Source of the DNA: an uncultured Clostridia bacterium
GTDB taxonomy: Bacteria > Bacillota > Clostridia > Oscillospirales > Acutalibacteraceae
Length of the DNA stretch: 63,117 bases
Assembly: GCA_947585615.1 (NCBI GenBank)
Contig: CANPXD010000002.1
Coordinates: 1 to 63,117 of the forward strand
Direction of reading: 5' to 3'
Shown piece after piece: positions 25,136-34,331 of the stretch. The position numbers and the translations under genes are program-made. Numbering within the stretch: position 1 is the stretch's first letter; each line of letters opens with the position of its first letter. The notes under the pieces are model-generated. The model saw only the letters and a program-made list of their open reading frames with translations, was not told the origin of the DNA and made no database searches.

Positions 25136-25969
25136 TTGTATAGAATTGCGGAAAAGAAAAGACTGAATTCAACAGTTACCGAGATGGTTGTTGAAGCTCC
25201 GTATGTTGCCAAAAAGGCAGAGCCGGGGCAGTTTATCATTTTGCGCGTTGACGAGGACGGCGAGCGTGTGCCCTTTACGATAGCCGATTTTGACAGGGAA
25301 AAGAAAACGGTGACGATTATTTTTCAGATTGTCGGCGCCGAAACGGCACGCCTGAATCAAAAAGAAAAGGGCGATTATATCAGCGATTTTGTAGGCCCGC
25401 TCGGAAACGCCGCCGAAACAGACGGTTACAAAAAGGTTGCTGTGGTGGGCGGCGGAGTGGGATCTGCCATAGCCTATCCCGTTGCAAAGAAGTTTCATCA
25501 GAATGGGGCGGAGGTTCACTGCATTGCAGGCTTCAGAACAAAGGAAATCGTTATTCTCGAGGATGAGTTCAAAGCTGTTTCGGATAAATACGTTCTTGTT
25601 ACCGACGACGGCTCTTCCGGCAAAAAGGGCTTTGTTACGGACGCCCTTAAAGAACTGCTTGACAGCGGCGAAAAATACGATCTTGTCGTTGCGATTGGTC
25701 CGCTTGTTATGATGAAATACGTCTGCGAGCTGACGCGCGGCTACGGTATAAGCACGCGTGTTTCCATGAACCCTATTATGATAGACGGCACCGGAATGTG
25801 CGGAGGCTGCCGCCTCACAGTCGGCGGTGAAACAAAGTTTGCCTGCATTGACGGCCCTGAATTTGACGGTCACCTTATTGATTTTGACGAGGCTATAGAG
25901 CGAAGCGCAATGTATAAGAGGTTTGAGCGTGAAGCTAACTGCCGTATTATGAACAGTGGGGAGGAATAA
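25136..25969 (+). CDS. nfnA: NfnA: NADH-dependent ferredoxin:NADP oxidoreductase, small subunit
   Basis: The 277-residue protein has a FAD-binding barrel, an NAD-binding domain with VVGGGVGSAIAYPVA (103-117) and a C-terminal [2Fe-2S] loop with Asp217, Cys222, Cys225 and Cys237. NfnAB couples NADH and reduced ferredoxin oxidation to NADP reduction by electron bifurcation. The start is TTG with GAAGGGA upstream. The large subunit follows one base after the stop. A sulfide-dehydrogenase-type reductase is the alternative name for the same architecture. Confidence 0.9.
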   Translation: MYRIAEKKRLNSTVTEMVVEAPYVAKKAEPGQFIILRVDEDGERVPFTIADFDREKKTVTIIFQIVGAETARLNQKEKGDYISDFVGPLGNAAETDGYKKVAVVGGGVGSAIAYPVAKKFHQNGAEVHCIAGFRTKEIVILEDEFKAVSDKYVLVTDDGSSGKKGFVTDALKELLDSGEKYDLVVAIGPLVMMKYVCELTRGYGISTRVSMNPIMIDGTGMCGGCRLTVGGETKFACIDGPEFDGHLIDFDEAIERSAMYKRFEREANCRIMNSGEE

Positions 25970-25970
25970 T

Positions 25971-27353
25971 ATGGATTTAACAAAAAGAAATCCTATGCCG
26001 TGTCAGGATCCTCTGATCAGAAATAAAAATTTTGATGAGGTAAATCTCGGGTATGACGCCGAAACTGCCGTCAACGAGGCGAAAAGATGTCTGCACTGCA
26101 GGCACAGACCGTGTATAAGCGGCTGTCCCGTTAATATTTCAATTCCCGATTTTATAAAATGCGTTGCAGACGGTGATTTTGAAAAGGCATATGAAATCAT
26201 TAATCAAAGCTCCGCGCTGCCTGCCGTTTGCGGAAGGGTGTGTCCGCAGGAAAAACAGTGCGAATCAAAATGTGTGAGAGGGATAAAGGGCGATCCCGTT
26301 TCAATCGGACGCCTTGAGCGTTTTGTGGCGGACTACCATAACAAAAACGCCGCAATAAAAGCAGTTGAACGGGCGACAAACGGAAAGAGCGTTGCGATAA
26401 TCGGCTCAGGCCCAAGTTCCCTTACTTGCGCAGGTGACCTTGCAAGACTCGGATACAACGTAACGGTTTTTGAGGCGCTCCATATTGCGGGCGGCGTTCT
26501 TGTTTACGGTATTCCTGAATTCAGACTTCCAAAATCAATCGTTGCGCGCGAAATAGAGGGACTCAAGGCAAACGGCGTTGTGTTCAAAACAAACGTTGTT
26601 GTCGGAAAAAGCATTTCGATAGACGATATATTTAAAAAGCACGATGCAGTGTTCATCGGCTCGGGAGCGGGACTTCCGAGATTTATGGGCATCGAGGGCG
26701 AAAATCTAAAGGGCGTTTATTCGGCAAATGAATTTTTAACGCGGATTAATCTAATGAAAGCCTATGAGCGTGACAGCAGAACGCCTGTTAAACGCGGCAA
26801 CAGAGTTGCGGTTGTGGGCGGAGGAAATGTCGCAATGGACGCGGCGCGCTCCGCGTTGCGCCTCGGCGCTCAGAAAGTCTATGTTATTTACCGCCGTTCT
26901 CTTGAGGAAATCCCTGCAAGGGCGGAAGAAGTTGAACACGCCCGTGAAGAGGGCATAGAATTTAAAACGCTTCAAAATCCAACAAGGATTATAGGGGATG
27001 AAAGCCGAAACGTTTGCGGTGTTGTATGTGTTGAGATGAAGCTCGGAGAGCCTGATGAATCGGGAAGAAGGCGGCCTGTTAAAATGGAGGGCAGCGAGCA
27101 TATTCTTGATGTTGACTGCGTGATTATTGCAATAGGAACTTCTCCGAATCCGCTTATAAAGGCAACAACGGCAGGACTTGACGTAAACGCTTCAGGCGGC
27201 ATTATCACCGATGAAAACGGCAGAACCTCAAGAAAGGGCGTTTTTGCGGGCGGAGACGCCGTAACGGGCGCGGCAACCGTTATAAAAGCAATGGGCGCAG
27301 GAAAAAAGGCCGCTGCTGCCATAGACGAATACTTGAAAGGGATTGATAAGTAA
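25971..27353 (+). CDS. nfnB: NfnB: large subunit of Nfn transhydrogenase (GltD/SudA-type)
   Basis: I start at ATG 25971, which has GGGGAGGAA upstream, one base after nfnA. The 460-residue protein has N-terminal [4Fe-4S] cysteines (CLHCRHRPCISGCPVNI and CGRVCPQEKQCESKC), the FAD motif VAIIGSGPSSLTCAGDLA and the NADP motif VAVVGGGNVAMDAARSA. It is homologous to the glutamate synthase small subunit. Paired with nfnA and with no gltB nearby, the Nfn assignment is strong. Confidence 0.9.
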   Translation: MDLTKRNPMPCQDPLIRNKNFDEVNLGYDAETAVNEAKRCLHCRHRPCISGCPVNISIPDFIKCVADGDFEKAYEIINQSSALPAVCGRVCPQEKQCESKCVRGIKGDPVSIGRLERFVADYHNKNAAIKAVERATNGKSVAIIGSGPSSLTCAGDLARLGYNVTVFEALHIAGGVLVYGIPEFRLPKSIVAREIEGLKANGVVFKTNVVVGKSISIDDIFKKHDAVFIGSGAGLPRFMGIEGENLKGVYSANEFLTRINLMKAYERDSRTPVKRGNRVAVVGGGNVAMDAARSALRLGAQKVYVIYRRSLEEIPARAEEVEHAREEGIEFKTLQNPTRIIGDESRNVCGVVCVEMKLGEPDESGRRRPVKMEGSEHILDVDCVIIAIGTSPNPLIKATTAGLDVNASGGIITDENGRTSRKGVFAGGDAVTGAATVIKAMGAGKKAAAAIDEYLKGIDK

Positions 27354-27540
27354 AATGAAAAGCTCCGTACCTAACGCCGTTTTTTGCCTTGCCATACGGC
27401 AAGTATGCCTGCGGAAAAAATAACCTTACGCACAAAAAACGATTCTTTCAGGCGCGAAGTTAAACCTATTTTGCTCGATTAAAAAGGACAATAAAAAAAG
27501 ACCCCTCTTGATGCGGAATAAACATCAGGAGGGATTCTTT

Positions 27541-27600
27541 ATGGCAAGAAGTTACGGGCATATAAGGGATTATAAAAGCAAAATCGCCTTCTATCCGAAT
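27541..27600 (+). pseudogene. Possible IS3-type orfA start remnant
   Basis: After AGGAGGGATTCTTT the frame starts MARSYGHIRDYKSKI, like the N-terminus of IS3-family orfA proteins, then departs from it. The stretch 27354-27726 otherwise holds only fragments. Low confidence, since only about 15 residues match. Confidence 0.3.
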
Positions 27601-27726
27601 ACATCCGTTTCTGCAAGGATTGCCGTATTCAAGCTAAAACAAAACGGACTCCGCTTGAAAACGAAATCCGTTTGCTGCTTAAAATTGAATTTTCTACACC
27701 AAGCAGGCTTTTTTGTGCGGTCTATC

Positions 27727-28326
27727 CTATTCGGTGCGGTTCACAAAACGCAGACGGCGTTCTTTGATTTTCCCTGCTGCGAGCAGTACGCTTTCCAGAA
27801 TAAGACTGACGCAGGCGGGCGCGAATAATACTTTAAGCCGGAATCCATAGGAAACGACAGCGGCAACGGCTATTATGGCAAGAATGATTCTTGCTGTTTT
27901 GCGAAAATGAACAATCTCTTTATCGGAAAGCGGTTTTTCGGGTGTGTCCAGCGGACAGAGAATAAATATGCAGACCGCGGAAATTCCTGCGAGAATTAAC
28001 AGGAATATTCCGAAATTATATATACCCGACAGCTTGATAACCGCAATGCTTGCAACGATAGAGGATATTGACATCAGCTCGCACCTTGCTTCCGATGACG
28101 CGTGATAGCCGCCCGCGTATCTTCTGATAAAGAGAAACGCCGCGTAAAAAATCACGCTTTCAAAAAAGCAGCCGAAGATCAGTCCCAGAATACAGACAAT
28201 GATCAAATACATGAGCTGGGATAACAGCATAAAGAAACCGTAAACATAAAGTTCACGGTCCTCTTTTGCAATGTTGCCGTCCGATATTAACTTTTCAGTG
28301 AAAAATTCAGATAGATGGGTTATCAT
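27727..28326 (-). CDS. agrB: AgrB: autoinducer peptide-processing membrane protease
   Basis: The 199-residue polytopic membrane protein has the AgrB signature RRYAGGYHA (about residues 68-76), with the catalytic His in GGYHAS and a following Cys in EARCELMS (Cys84). AgrB cleaves the AgrD C-terminus, forms the thiolactone and helps export it. The ATG overlaps the agrD stop by 4 bases. Gene order here is agrD then agrB, opposite to Staphylococcus. Confidence 0.92.
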   Translation of the reverse strand: MITHLSEFFTEKLISDGNIAKEDRELYVYGFFMLLSQLMYLIIVCILGLIFGCFFESVIFYAAFLFIRRYAGGYHASSEARCELMSISSIVASIAVIKLSGIYNFGIFLLILAGISAVCIFILCPLDTPEKPLSDKEIVHFRKTARIILAIIAVAAVVSYGFRLKVLFAPACVSLILESVLLAAGKIKERRLRFVNRTE

Positions 28327-28469
28327 TTATCTATTTTGCTGAATTTTTTAAGAGCTGCGGGAGCTTTTGGCTGATATACCCAAGTACAGGTTGTTGAATT
28401 TGCGCTTACCGCCAATGATTTTTCAGCCATCTTTTTTATTGCCTGAAGCGCGCTTGTTTTCTTGCTCAT
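28323..28469 (-). CDS. agrD: AgrD: cyclic autoinducer peptide precursor
   Basis: The real start is ATG 28469; an upstream extension of the frame lacks a ribosome site. The 48-residue product has an amphipathic N-terminal helix, a core NSTTCTWVY (Cys28 followed by four residues, the size needed for a five-membered thiolactone ring) and a charged C-terminal recognition segment QPKAPAALKKFSKIDK. It is overlapped by agrB. The predicted signal is a cyclic peptide ending at Tyr32. Confidence 0.88.
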   Translation of the reverse strand: MSKKTSALQAIKKMAEKSLAVSANSTTCTWVYQPKAPAALKKFSKIDK

Positions 28470-28672
28470 TGAAAATACCTCTTTTCTAAAATATTCTGGT
28501 ATGTTTATTTTAGCAAAGCCTTTTTTCCATAACAAGTAAAGCGGCATATTCGCACGTATTTGTGCCCAAACAGCACAATCTGACAAATAAATTTGTAATT
28601 TGATATTTTAATCAAAAATTTTCAATTATAAAGAAAATATGATTTTAATTTCGTTCATTTTTTTCGGCTATG

Positions 28673-28701
28673 ATGATAACATCAATTTGAGGTGTTATCA
28701 T
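28673..28701. promoter_or_regulatory. Operator over the XRE gene start
   Basis: ATGATAACA (28673-28681) and TGTTATCAT (28693-28701) are perfect inverted arms; the second covers the start codon of the XRE gene. They flank the ribosome site TTGAGG, so a bound protein would block translation start and transcription. Autoregulation by the XRE protein is likely. Confidence 0.55.
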
Positions 28702-29038
28702 GGATAATAAAGATAAAAAAGTGATTTTGGGTATGAGAATTATGCAGAAAAGAAAGCATATGGGAATGACGCAGAGCCAGCTTGCGGAGGCGGTTGATTT
28801 GAGCGATCATCAGATTTCAAATATAGAAAACGGTAAAAGCTATCCGCGAATGAGCAGCTTTATAAAAATCTGTGAGGAGTTTGATATGAACTCGGATTAT
28901 TTTATTGCGGGGATCATTAAAAAGGATATTCAGGAAAATATTATTGATATGATTGCCTCGTGCACCATTGAGGAGCAGAAAACAATATGGAAGCTGCTTG
29001 ATGCTTATATTCACAGGAAAGACGATACAAGAATTTGA
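28700..29038 (+). CDS. XRE-family transcriptional regulator
   Basis: The 112-residue protein has an N-terminal helix-turn-helix at about 11-65 (MGMTQSQLAEAVDLSDHQIS) and a short C-terminal helical part (IIDMIASCTIEEQKTIWKLLDAY). It diverges from agrDB and precedes the response regulator, so it probably controls one or both sides of the agr locus. Confidence 0.85.
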   Translation: MDNKDKKVILGMRIMQKRKHMGMTQSQLAEAVDLSDHQISNIENGKSYPRMSSFIKICEEFDMNSDYFIAGIIKKDIQENIIDMIASCTIEEQKTIWKLLDAYIHRKDDTRI

Positions 29039-29057
29039 TTTTTTGTCAAAATATGGT

Positions 29058-29097
29058 ATACTTATTACAATATTCTTTTGTAATAAGTATATTTTAT
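29058..29097 (+). terminator. Hairpin between XRE gene and agrA-like gene
   Basis: ATACTTATTACAA (29058-29070) pairs with TTGTAATAAGTAT (29078-29090), followed by ATTTTATTTT. It ends the XRE transcript or attenuates read-through into the two-component genes; an AgrA-type binding site is an alternative. Confidence 0.5.
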
Positions 29098-29111
29098 TTT
29101 AGAGGTGAAAT

Positions 29112-29813
29112 ATGAATATCTTGATTTGTGATGATGAACGCGCATATGTGAACGATATAAAAAATCATGTTGAATTATTTATGGATGATCATAATTACGA
29201 TACAGAGATTGACACCTTTTATAATGGCGAGGAACTGCTGAAAAATTGCGGTAAAAAATACGATATTGCCTTTCTTGATATAGAGATAGGAAATGTGAAG
29301 GGTACGGATGTTGCAGTTAAGCTCAAGGAGGCAAACAAAAATATTATCATATTTATCATAACGGCATACGATAAATATCTCGATGAAGCAATGGATCTCG
29401 ATGTTCTTAGATTCATCGTAAAGCCTTTGGACGCCAAAAGGCTGTATTCGGGTCTTGAAAAGGCAATAAATTTAATTGACGACAGGATGGTTGATTTTTA
29501 TTTGAAATATAAGGACGGCGCCGTAAGGGTTTCGACAAGCGATATTATTTATGTGGAAATATTCAACAGGGCAACAAAGGTCGTAACAACGATCGGAGAA
29601 TTTATGTCCCGGGAAAAAATAAATTATTGGGAAAATAATCTTGTTGCTTCCTATTTTTTTAAGGTTCACACAAGTTTTATTATCAATATGAAATATATAA
29701 CCAAATATGAACGGGATATTGTTGAACTGAACAACAGTTATCTGGTTCCCGTCGCGTACAGAACAAGATCAAAATTTAAAAATTACTTTATAAATTATTT
29801 CGGCGGCGTATAA
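29112..29813 (+). CDS. agrA: AgrA-like LytTR response regulator
   Basis: The 233-residue protein has a receiver domain with Asp7, Asp8 and phospho-acceptor Asp56 (FLDIEIG), conserved Thr/Ala at ITAYD and Lys in VKPLD. A LytTR DNA-binding domain covers about 133-230 (DIIYVEIFNRATKVVT, VHTSFIINMKYI). With the adjacent kinase it should read the AgrD-derived peptide. GAGGTGAAAT precedes ATG. Confidence 0.88.
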   Translation: MNILICDDERAYVNDIKNHVELFMDDHNYDTEIDTFYNGEELLKNCGKKYDIAFLDIEIGNVKGTDVAVKLKEANKNIIIFIITAYDKYLDEAMDLDVLRFIVKPLDAKRLYSGLEKAINLIDDRMVDFYLKYKDGAVRVSTSDIIYVEIFNRATKVVTTIGEFMSREKINYWENNLVASYFFKVHTSFIINMKYITKYERDIVELNNSYLVPVAYRTRSKFKNYFINYFGGV

Positions 29814-29814
29814 A

Positions 29815-31095
29815 ATGAAAGAATATATTTTCAACATAGCGGTATATATGACCGAAATGCTCATTTCCTATACATATTTTTCTGATATTTCCTCAAGAAA
29901 AATAAAAAGCCGTTATATTTTGCTGATAGGTGTTGCCCTGTTTCTGCCCGCGGCAATACTTAATTTTCGTTTTAACAATATTGCTTTAAATATTCTATCC
30001 TTTGTGTTAATAAATATAGTTTTTTCATTATTATGTTTTGAAATTAATTTACTGAAAGCTGTAATAAACACTATAATTTTAGAAGTTATTGTAACCATTT
30101 CTGAAAGCGCTGTACTGTCAATTATATCCGCCTTTACGGAAACCGCCTACACGTCATATCAGGATAATTTCACCATTTATTTTCTTGATGTGCTGCTGAG
30201 CAAAATGCTGTACTTCATAATCTGCAAGGTATGCACAAGAATATCATCCTATAAAAGTCAGACAAACGGCTCTCCGCTGTATCTTCTAATCTATCCTGTG
30301 AGCACAATGGTTATGTTGGTCATTCTTCGCATAGTGCTTTCAAAAAGCAAGGTTTCGTCAGAGCTGAACACGTCAATATCCGTAATCAGCTTCATCATGC
30401 TCCTCTCGGTTATCGTTATTTATGTTTTTTACAACAATTCAATAAAAAAGGATAACGAGCTGTTTGCTTTAAGAAACGAGATAGACAAGATTGAAATCAA
30501 TGACGCTTACAACGCAATACTCGAGCATCAGAACGATGAACTTCACAGATTTGCGCATGATACAAAAAATCATCTTATAACAATCAAAGCGCTCTCCGAC
30601 AATGAGACCGTTGATGAATACATAGATAAGATATATGATGACTTGAAGAAGATAAGTGTGTCGGGAAAAACGAAGAATAAAATTCTTGATATGATTATAA
30701 ATAAATACAGTATTCTCTGTGAAATAAACAATATCAAGTTCATCACAATCGTTAAAACCGCGAACCTTGATTTTATTGAAAACAGCGATCTTTCCACCCT
30801 GCTTAACAATCTGCTTGACAATGCCCTTGAAGCGGCAAAAAAATCAAATGAAAAAACGATTGAACTATCCATAAACAGAAAGCAGACCTTTGACGTGCTG
30901 ACGTGTATCAACAGCTGCGACATGCCTCCCGTGACAATAAACAAGAATCTTGCAACAACAAAGAAGGATAAAAAGCTGCACGGCTACGGCACAAAAAGCA
31001 TAATGAAAATCGCGCAGAAATACAGCGGAAATTATCAGTGGGATTATGACGACAATTTAAAAGAATTTACAACAACAATAGTATTTAATCATTAA
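29815..31095 (+). CDS. agrC: AgrC-like GHKL sensor histidine kinase
   Basis: The 426-residue kinase has six or so membrane segments in residues 1-205, a coiled linker, the phospho-acceptor His248 in RFAHDTKNHLITIKAL, the N box LLNNLLDNALEAAK and the glycine box GYGTKSIMKIA. The multi-span N-terminus is the peptide sensor of AgrC-type kinases. It starts one base after the response-regulator stop and its own stop is 14 bases before the GH4 start. Confidence 0.88.
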   Translation: MKEYIFNIAVYMTEMLISYTYFSDISSRKIKSRYILLIGVALFLPAAILNFRFNNIALNILSFVLINIVFSLLCFEINLLKAVINTIILEVIVTISESAVLSIISAFTETAYTSYQDNFTIYFLDVLLSKMLYFIICKVCTRISSYKSQTNGSPLYLLIYPVSTMVMLVILRIVLSKSKVSSELNTSISVISFIMLLSVIVIYVFYNNSIKKDNELFALRNEIDKIEINDAYNAILEHQNDELHRFAHDTKNHLITIKALSDNETVDEYIDKIYDDLKKISVSGKTKNKILDMIINKYSILCEINNIKFITIVKTANLDFIENSDLSTLLNNLLDNALEAAKKSNEKTIELSINRKQTFDVLTCINSCDMPPVTINKNLATTKKDKKLHGYGTKSIMKIAQKYSGNYQWDYDDNLKEFTTTIVFNH

Positions 31096-31109
31096 TGAGG
31101 CGAGTGAAT

Positions 31110-32432
31110 ATGAAAATAACCTTTATGGGTGCGGGAAGCACTGTTTTTGTAAGAAACATTATAGGCGACTGTATGCTTACGGACTGCTTGAAGAACAGCG
31201 AATTTGCATTGTATGACATAGATGAAACACGCCTGAACGAAAGCAGGCTTATTGTTGATGCCATGAACGCTTATCTTGGAAATCCCGCGTCAATAACAAC
31301 ATATCTCGGCGTTGAAAACAGAAAAAAAGCTCTCAAAGGAGCTTCATTTGTAATAAACGCGATTCAGGTCGGAGGCTATGAGCCGTGCACCGTTACCGAT
31401 TTTGAAATTCCGAAAAAATACGGTCTGCGGCAGACGATAGGGGATACACTCGGCATAGGCGGAATAATGAGAGCGCTGCGCACAATTCCTGTTGTTGAGG
31501 ATTTTTGCAGAGATATGCGGGAGGTTTGCCCGGACGCAATGTTTCTCAATTATGTAAATCCGATGGCAATGATTACAGGATATATACAGCGGTATTCCTT
31601 TGCCGACACCGTAGGGCTTTGCCATTCCGTTCAGACCTGTGCCGAATCTATTCTTAAGGGAGTGGGTATGGAGGAATACGCCGAAAGCCGAAAGGAGCTT
31701 ATTGCCGGAATCAATCATCAGGCGTGGCTCATCAAAATCGAGGATTCACAGGGAAAAGATCTTTATCCCGAAATCAGAAAAAGAGTTCGCCGCCGTCTTG
31801 CGGAGGACAAAGCGTTTGACGATCAGGTAAGAAATATTTATATTGAGCGTTTCGGCTACTACTGCACAGAGAGCAGCGAACACAATGCCGAATATAATCC
31901 GTATTTTATCAAAAGCAAATATCCCGAGTTGATTGAAAGACACCATATTCCGCTTGATGAATATCCGAGACGATGCGTCAATCAGATAAAAAGCTGGAAA
32001 GAGGAATTTGAACAGCTCAAAGTAAGCGGAATAAAGGAATTCAAACGTTCAAAAGAGTACGCCTCTCGCATTATGGAGGCAGTCATCACAAACACTCCGT
32101 ATAAAATAGGCGGAAATGTTCTGAACACGAATCATCTGATTTCAAACTTCCCCGAGGAGGCGTGCGTTGAAGTGCCGTGCCTTGTCGACGGAGTAGGCAT
32201 TCATCCAACAGCCGTAGGCACACTGCCGACAGCCTGCGCCGCACTGAATATGACAAATATCAACTGCCAGCTTATGACGATTGAGGCGGCAAGAAGCCAT
32301 AAGAAAAATGATGTTTACCTTGCGGCGATGCTTGATCCGCACACGTCGGCAGAGCTTGATATAGACACCATTGTAAAAATGTGCGACGAGCTGATTGAAG
32401 CGCACGGAAGCTATCTTCCCGAATTTATATAA
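31110..32432 (+). CDS. GH4 NAD-dependent glycosidase, alpha-galactosidase type
   Basis: Starting at ATG 31110 (an in-frame ATG at 31095 overlaps the agrC stop), the 440-residue protein has the GH4 Rossmann motif FMGAGST (5-11), NPMAMITG (150-157), the metal site Cys171-His172-Ser173 with His203, and GDTLGIGG. GH4 enzymes use NAD and Mn2+ in a redox elimination mechanism. CHS rather than CNV/CNP points to the MelA-like alpha-galactosidase branch; galacturonidase is an alternative. It is in line with agrC and may be under agr control. Confidence 0.88.
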   Translation: MKITFMGAGSTVFVRNIIGDCMLTDCLKNSEFALYDIDETRLNESRLIVDAMNAYLGNPASITTYLGVENRKKALKGASFVINAIQVGGYEPCTVTDFEIPKKYGLRQTIGDTLGIGGIMRALRTIPVVEDFCRDMREVCPDAMFLNYVNPMAMITGYIQRYSFADTVGLCHSVQTCAESILKGVGMEEYAESRKELIAGINHQAWLIKIEDSQGKDLYPEIRKRVRRRLAEDKAFDDQVRNIYIERFGYYCTESSEHNAEYNPYFIKSKYPELIERHHIPLDEYPRRCVNQIKSWKEEFEQLKVSGIKEFKRSKEYASRIMEAVITNTPYKIGGNVLNTNHLISNFPEEACVEVPCLVDGVGIHPTAVGTLPTACAALNMTNINCQLMTIEAARSHKKNDVYLAAMLDPHTSAELDIDTIVKMCDELIEAHGSYLPEFI

Positions 32433-34229
32433 TCAACGTGTTCCCTTATAGTTAAAATCGGGGATGTTTTTCCATCGGGTTTTAAAATAATGGGCCGCGA
32501 GCTTAGGGCGTCTGTCTCTTGAGAAGATGCCCTTTTTATTTCCGTCAACTCTCATAACGCCCTGTATTGTCGCAAAATCGGCAAAATTCCACGCCTGTTC
32601 TCCGACGATGAATTTATATTTGTCCAGAACACGGTTTATTCTTTTGTAGTATTCAAGCTGGAATTCCTCGCTGAACATATCGGGTACCGCATTGTGAATT
32701 CCGGAAACGGCGTCAGCTCCGTATTCGGTAAGCATAACCGGTTTGTTGAATTTGCTCCAGTACGCCATTTCAATTTCCATTGCCTGCGCCGCCGCGTCAA
32801 GGTCTCCGCCGAAAATGTACCAGCCGTAATAGCGGTTAAGACAGATGACGTCCATAAACGGAGCAACCCTGTCCTTAACATAATCATTGTTGCAGACGAC
32901 CACACTAACCGGTCTGTTCTGAGGGTCGCATTTGTGAGCAAGACGGTAAAGCGGTTCAAAATAATCAAAAGCGCTGTCCGCGCGCGCCGTCGTATCAGGT
33001 TCGTTTGCAAGCGACCACATTACTATACAGGGATGATTTTTGTCCCTTGCGATCATATCCTTTATCACCTCTTGGTGATATTCGGCGGTATGGCAGTAAT
33101 TTTTATACCAATCCTTGTTCGCACCCGGGAAATTAAGTCCCACTGCAGGAGCTTCGGCGATGACGACAATGCCCTCCTCGTCGCAAAGGTTCAGCATTTC
33201 CTCGGAATAGGGATAGTGTGCGCTTCTGAAAGAGTTTGCGTTTATCCATTTCATAAGGGAAAGATCTTTAACATTAAGAGCCTCGTCAGTGCCTCTGCCA
33301 TGTGTTTCGCTGTCCTCGTGCTTGCCGAAGCCTTTGAAATAGAAGGGCTTTGAGTTGATAAGGAAGCTGTTGCCTGTTACCTCTATTTCTCTCACGCCGA
33401 ATTTCTGGTAGTAGCAGTCGTTTTTAAAGCTGACCTTCGCAGTGTATAAATAAGCGCTGCCCGGCTGCCAAAGTTTGACGTTTTCAATAATAAATTTCTC
33501 ATTGATTTTTTGATCGGATATGATTTCTTTCCCCTTACTGTCAATAATCGAAACGGATGCACTGCCGGTGCCGGCAAGCTCGGCAGTGACCTTAACCGAC
33601 GCATTGGTGCCAAGAATTTTTGTGCATACACAAATGTCTTTTATATATTCTTTCGGCGTAGTATACAGCTTGACGGATCTGTTGATGCCGCAGTAATTGA
33701 AGAAGTCGAAATTAGGATAATTTTTCTTTTTTATAATTGTCCCTTTAACGCTTTCAAAATCGGGGAGCGAATCGCCGAACATGGCCCTTCTGTTTTCGTT
33801 GCCGACCGGAAGAGTAGAAAAATCGACTCTGTTGTCAACGGCAACGCAAAGAAGATTTTTTTCTTTGAGAAGCGACGGCTCAAGTTCAATTTCAAACGGC
33901 AAAAAGCCTCCCCTATGCCTTGCGGCAGGCTTTCCGTTAATATATACAATGCAGTTGTGCGCGACAGCGCCGAAACGGAGAACGAGCCTTTCTTCTCTGA
34001 AAAACACGGGAAGGGAAAAGTCTCTCTGGTAATATGCCCAGCCGTAGTGATCTCTGAAGCGAACATCCGCCTTTTGATCGTTATATGAAGCGGGCACATA
34101 TATTTTTTCGGGATTTTCCATTTTGTCAGTCAGGCATTTTTCTTCAAGATTTTCTCCGCCGAGGCGGAAATCCCATATTCCGTCAAAATCGGTCATAAAT
34201 CTTTTTTCGTTCATCTGCGCGAACAGCAT
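32433..34229 (-). CDS. uidA: GH2 beta-glucuronidase
   Basis: The 598-residue enzyme has the three GH2 domains with acid/base Glu410 (SLANEPDT), nucleophile Glu502 (LTEYGA) and the glucuronate-recognising N-x-K (Asn564-Lys-Lys566 in DGNKKGIFSRDRRPK), which separates beta-glucuronidases from beta-galactosidases. No signal peptide, so it acts inside the cell on imported glucuronides. It is convergent with GH4 and divergent from GH78. Confidence 0.9.
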   Translation of the reverse strand: MLFAQMNEKRFMTDFDGIWDFRLGGENLEEKCLTDKMENPEKIYVPASYNDQKADVRFRDHYGWAYYQRDFSLPVFFREERLVLRFGAVAHNCIVYINGKPAARHRGGFLPFEIELEPSLLKEKNLLCVAVDNRVDFSTLPVGNENRRAMFGDSLPDFESVKGTIIKKKNYPNFDFFNYCGINRSVKLYTTPKEYIKDICVCTKILGTNASVKVTAELAGTGSASVSIIDSKGKEIISDQKINEKFIIENVKLWQPGSAYLYTAKVSFKNDCYYQKFGVREIEVTGNSFLINSKPFYFKGFGKHEDSETHGRGTDEALNVKDLSLMKWINANSFRSAHYPYSEEMLNLCDEEGIVVIAEAPAVGLNFPGANKDWYKNYCHTAEYHQEVIKDMIARDKNHPCIVMWSLANEPDTTARADSAFDYFEPLYRLAHKCDPQNRPVSVVVCNNDYVKDRVAPFMDVICLNRYYGWYIFGGDLDAAAQAMEIEMAYWSKFNKPVMLTEYGADAVSGIHNAVPDMFSEEFQLEYYKRINRVLDKYKFIVGEQAWNFADFATIQGVMRVDGNKKGIFSRDRRPKLAAHYFKTRWKNIPDFNYKGTR

Positions 34230-34331
34230 ATTTTTTCCTCCTGTAGGCTGAAAAGCTTTATATGAAAATGATCAATTTAAGAATACCATAATTGCGCTTG
34301 CAATTCAACGGCGCGTTAAGAGGGTGACGGC

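Noticed and set aside
25169-25873. Long minus-strand ORF (234 codons) opposite nfnA
   Set aside because: Antisense shadow of a well-defined gene; no ribosome site and no recognisable protein features.
32694-33353. Plus-strand ORF of 219 codons opposite the beta-glucuronidase gene
   Set aside because: Antisense shadow with no start signal; the GH2 frame has all catalytic residues.
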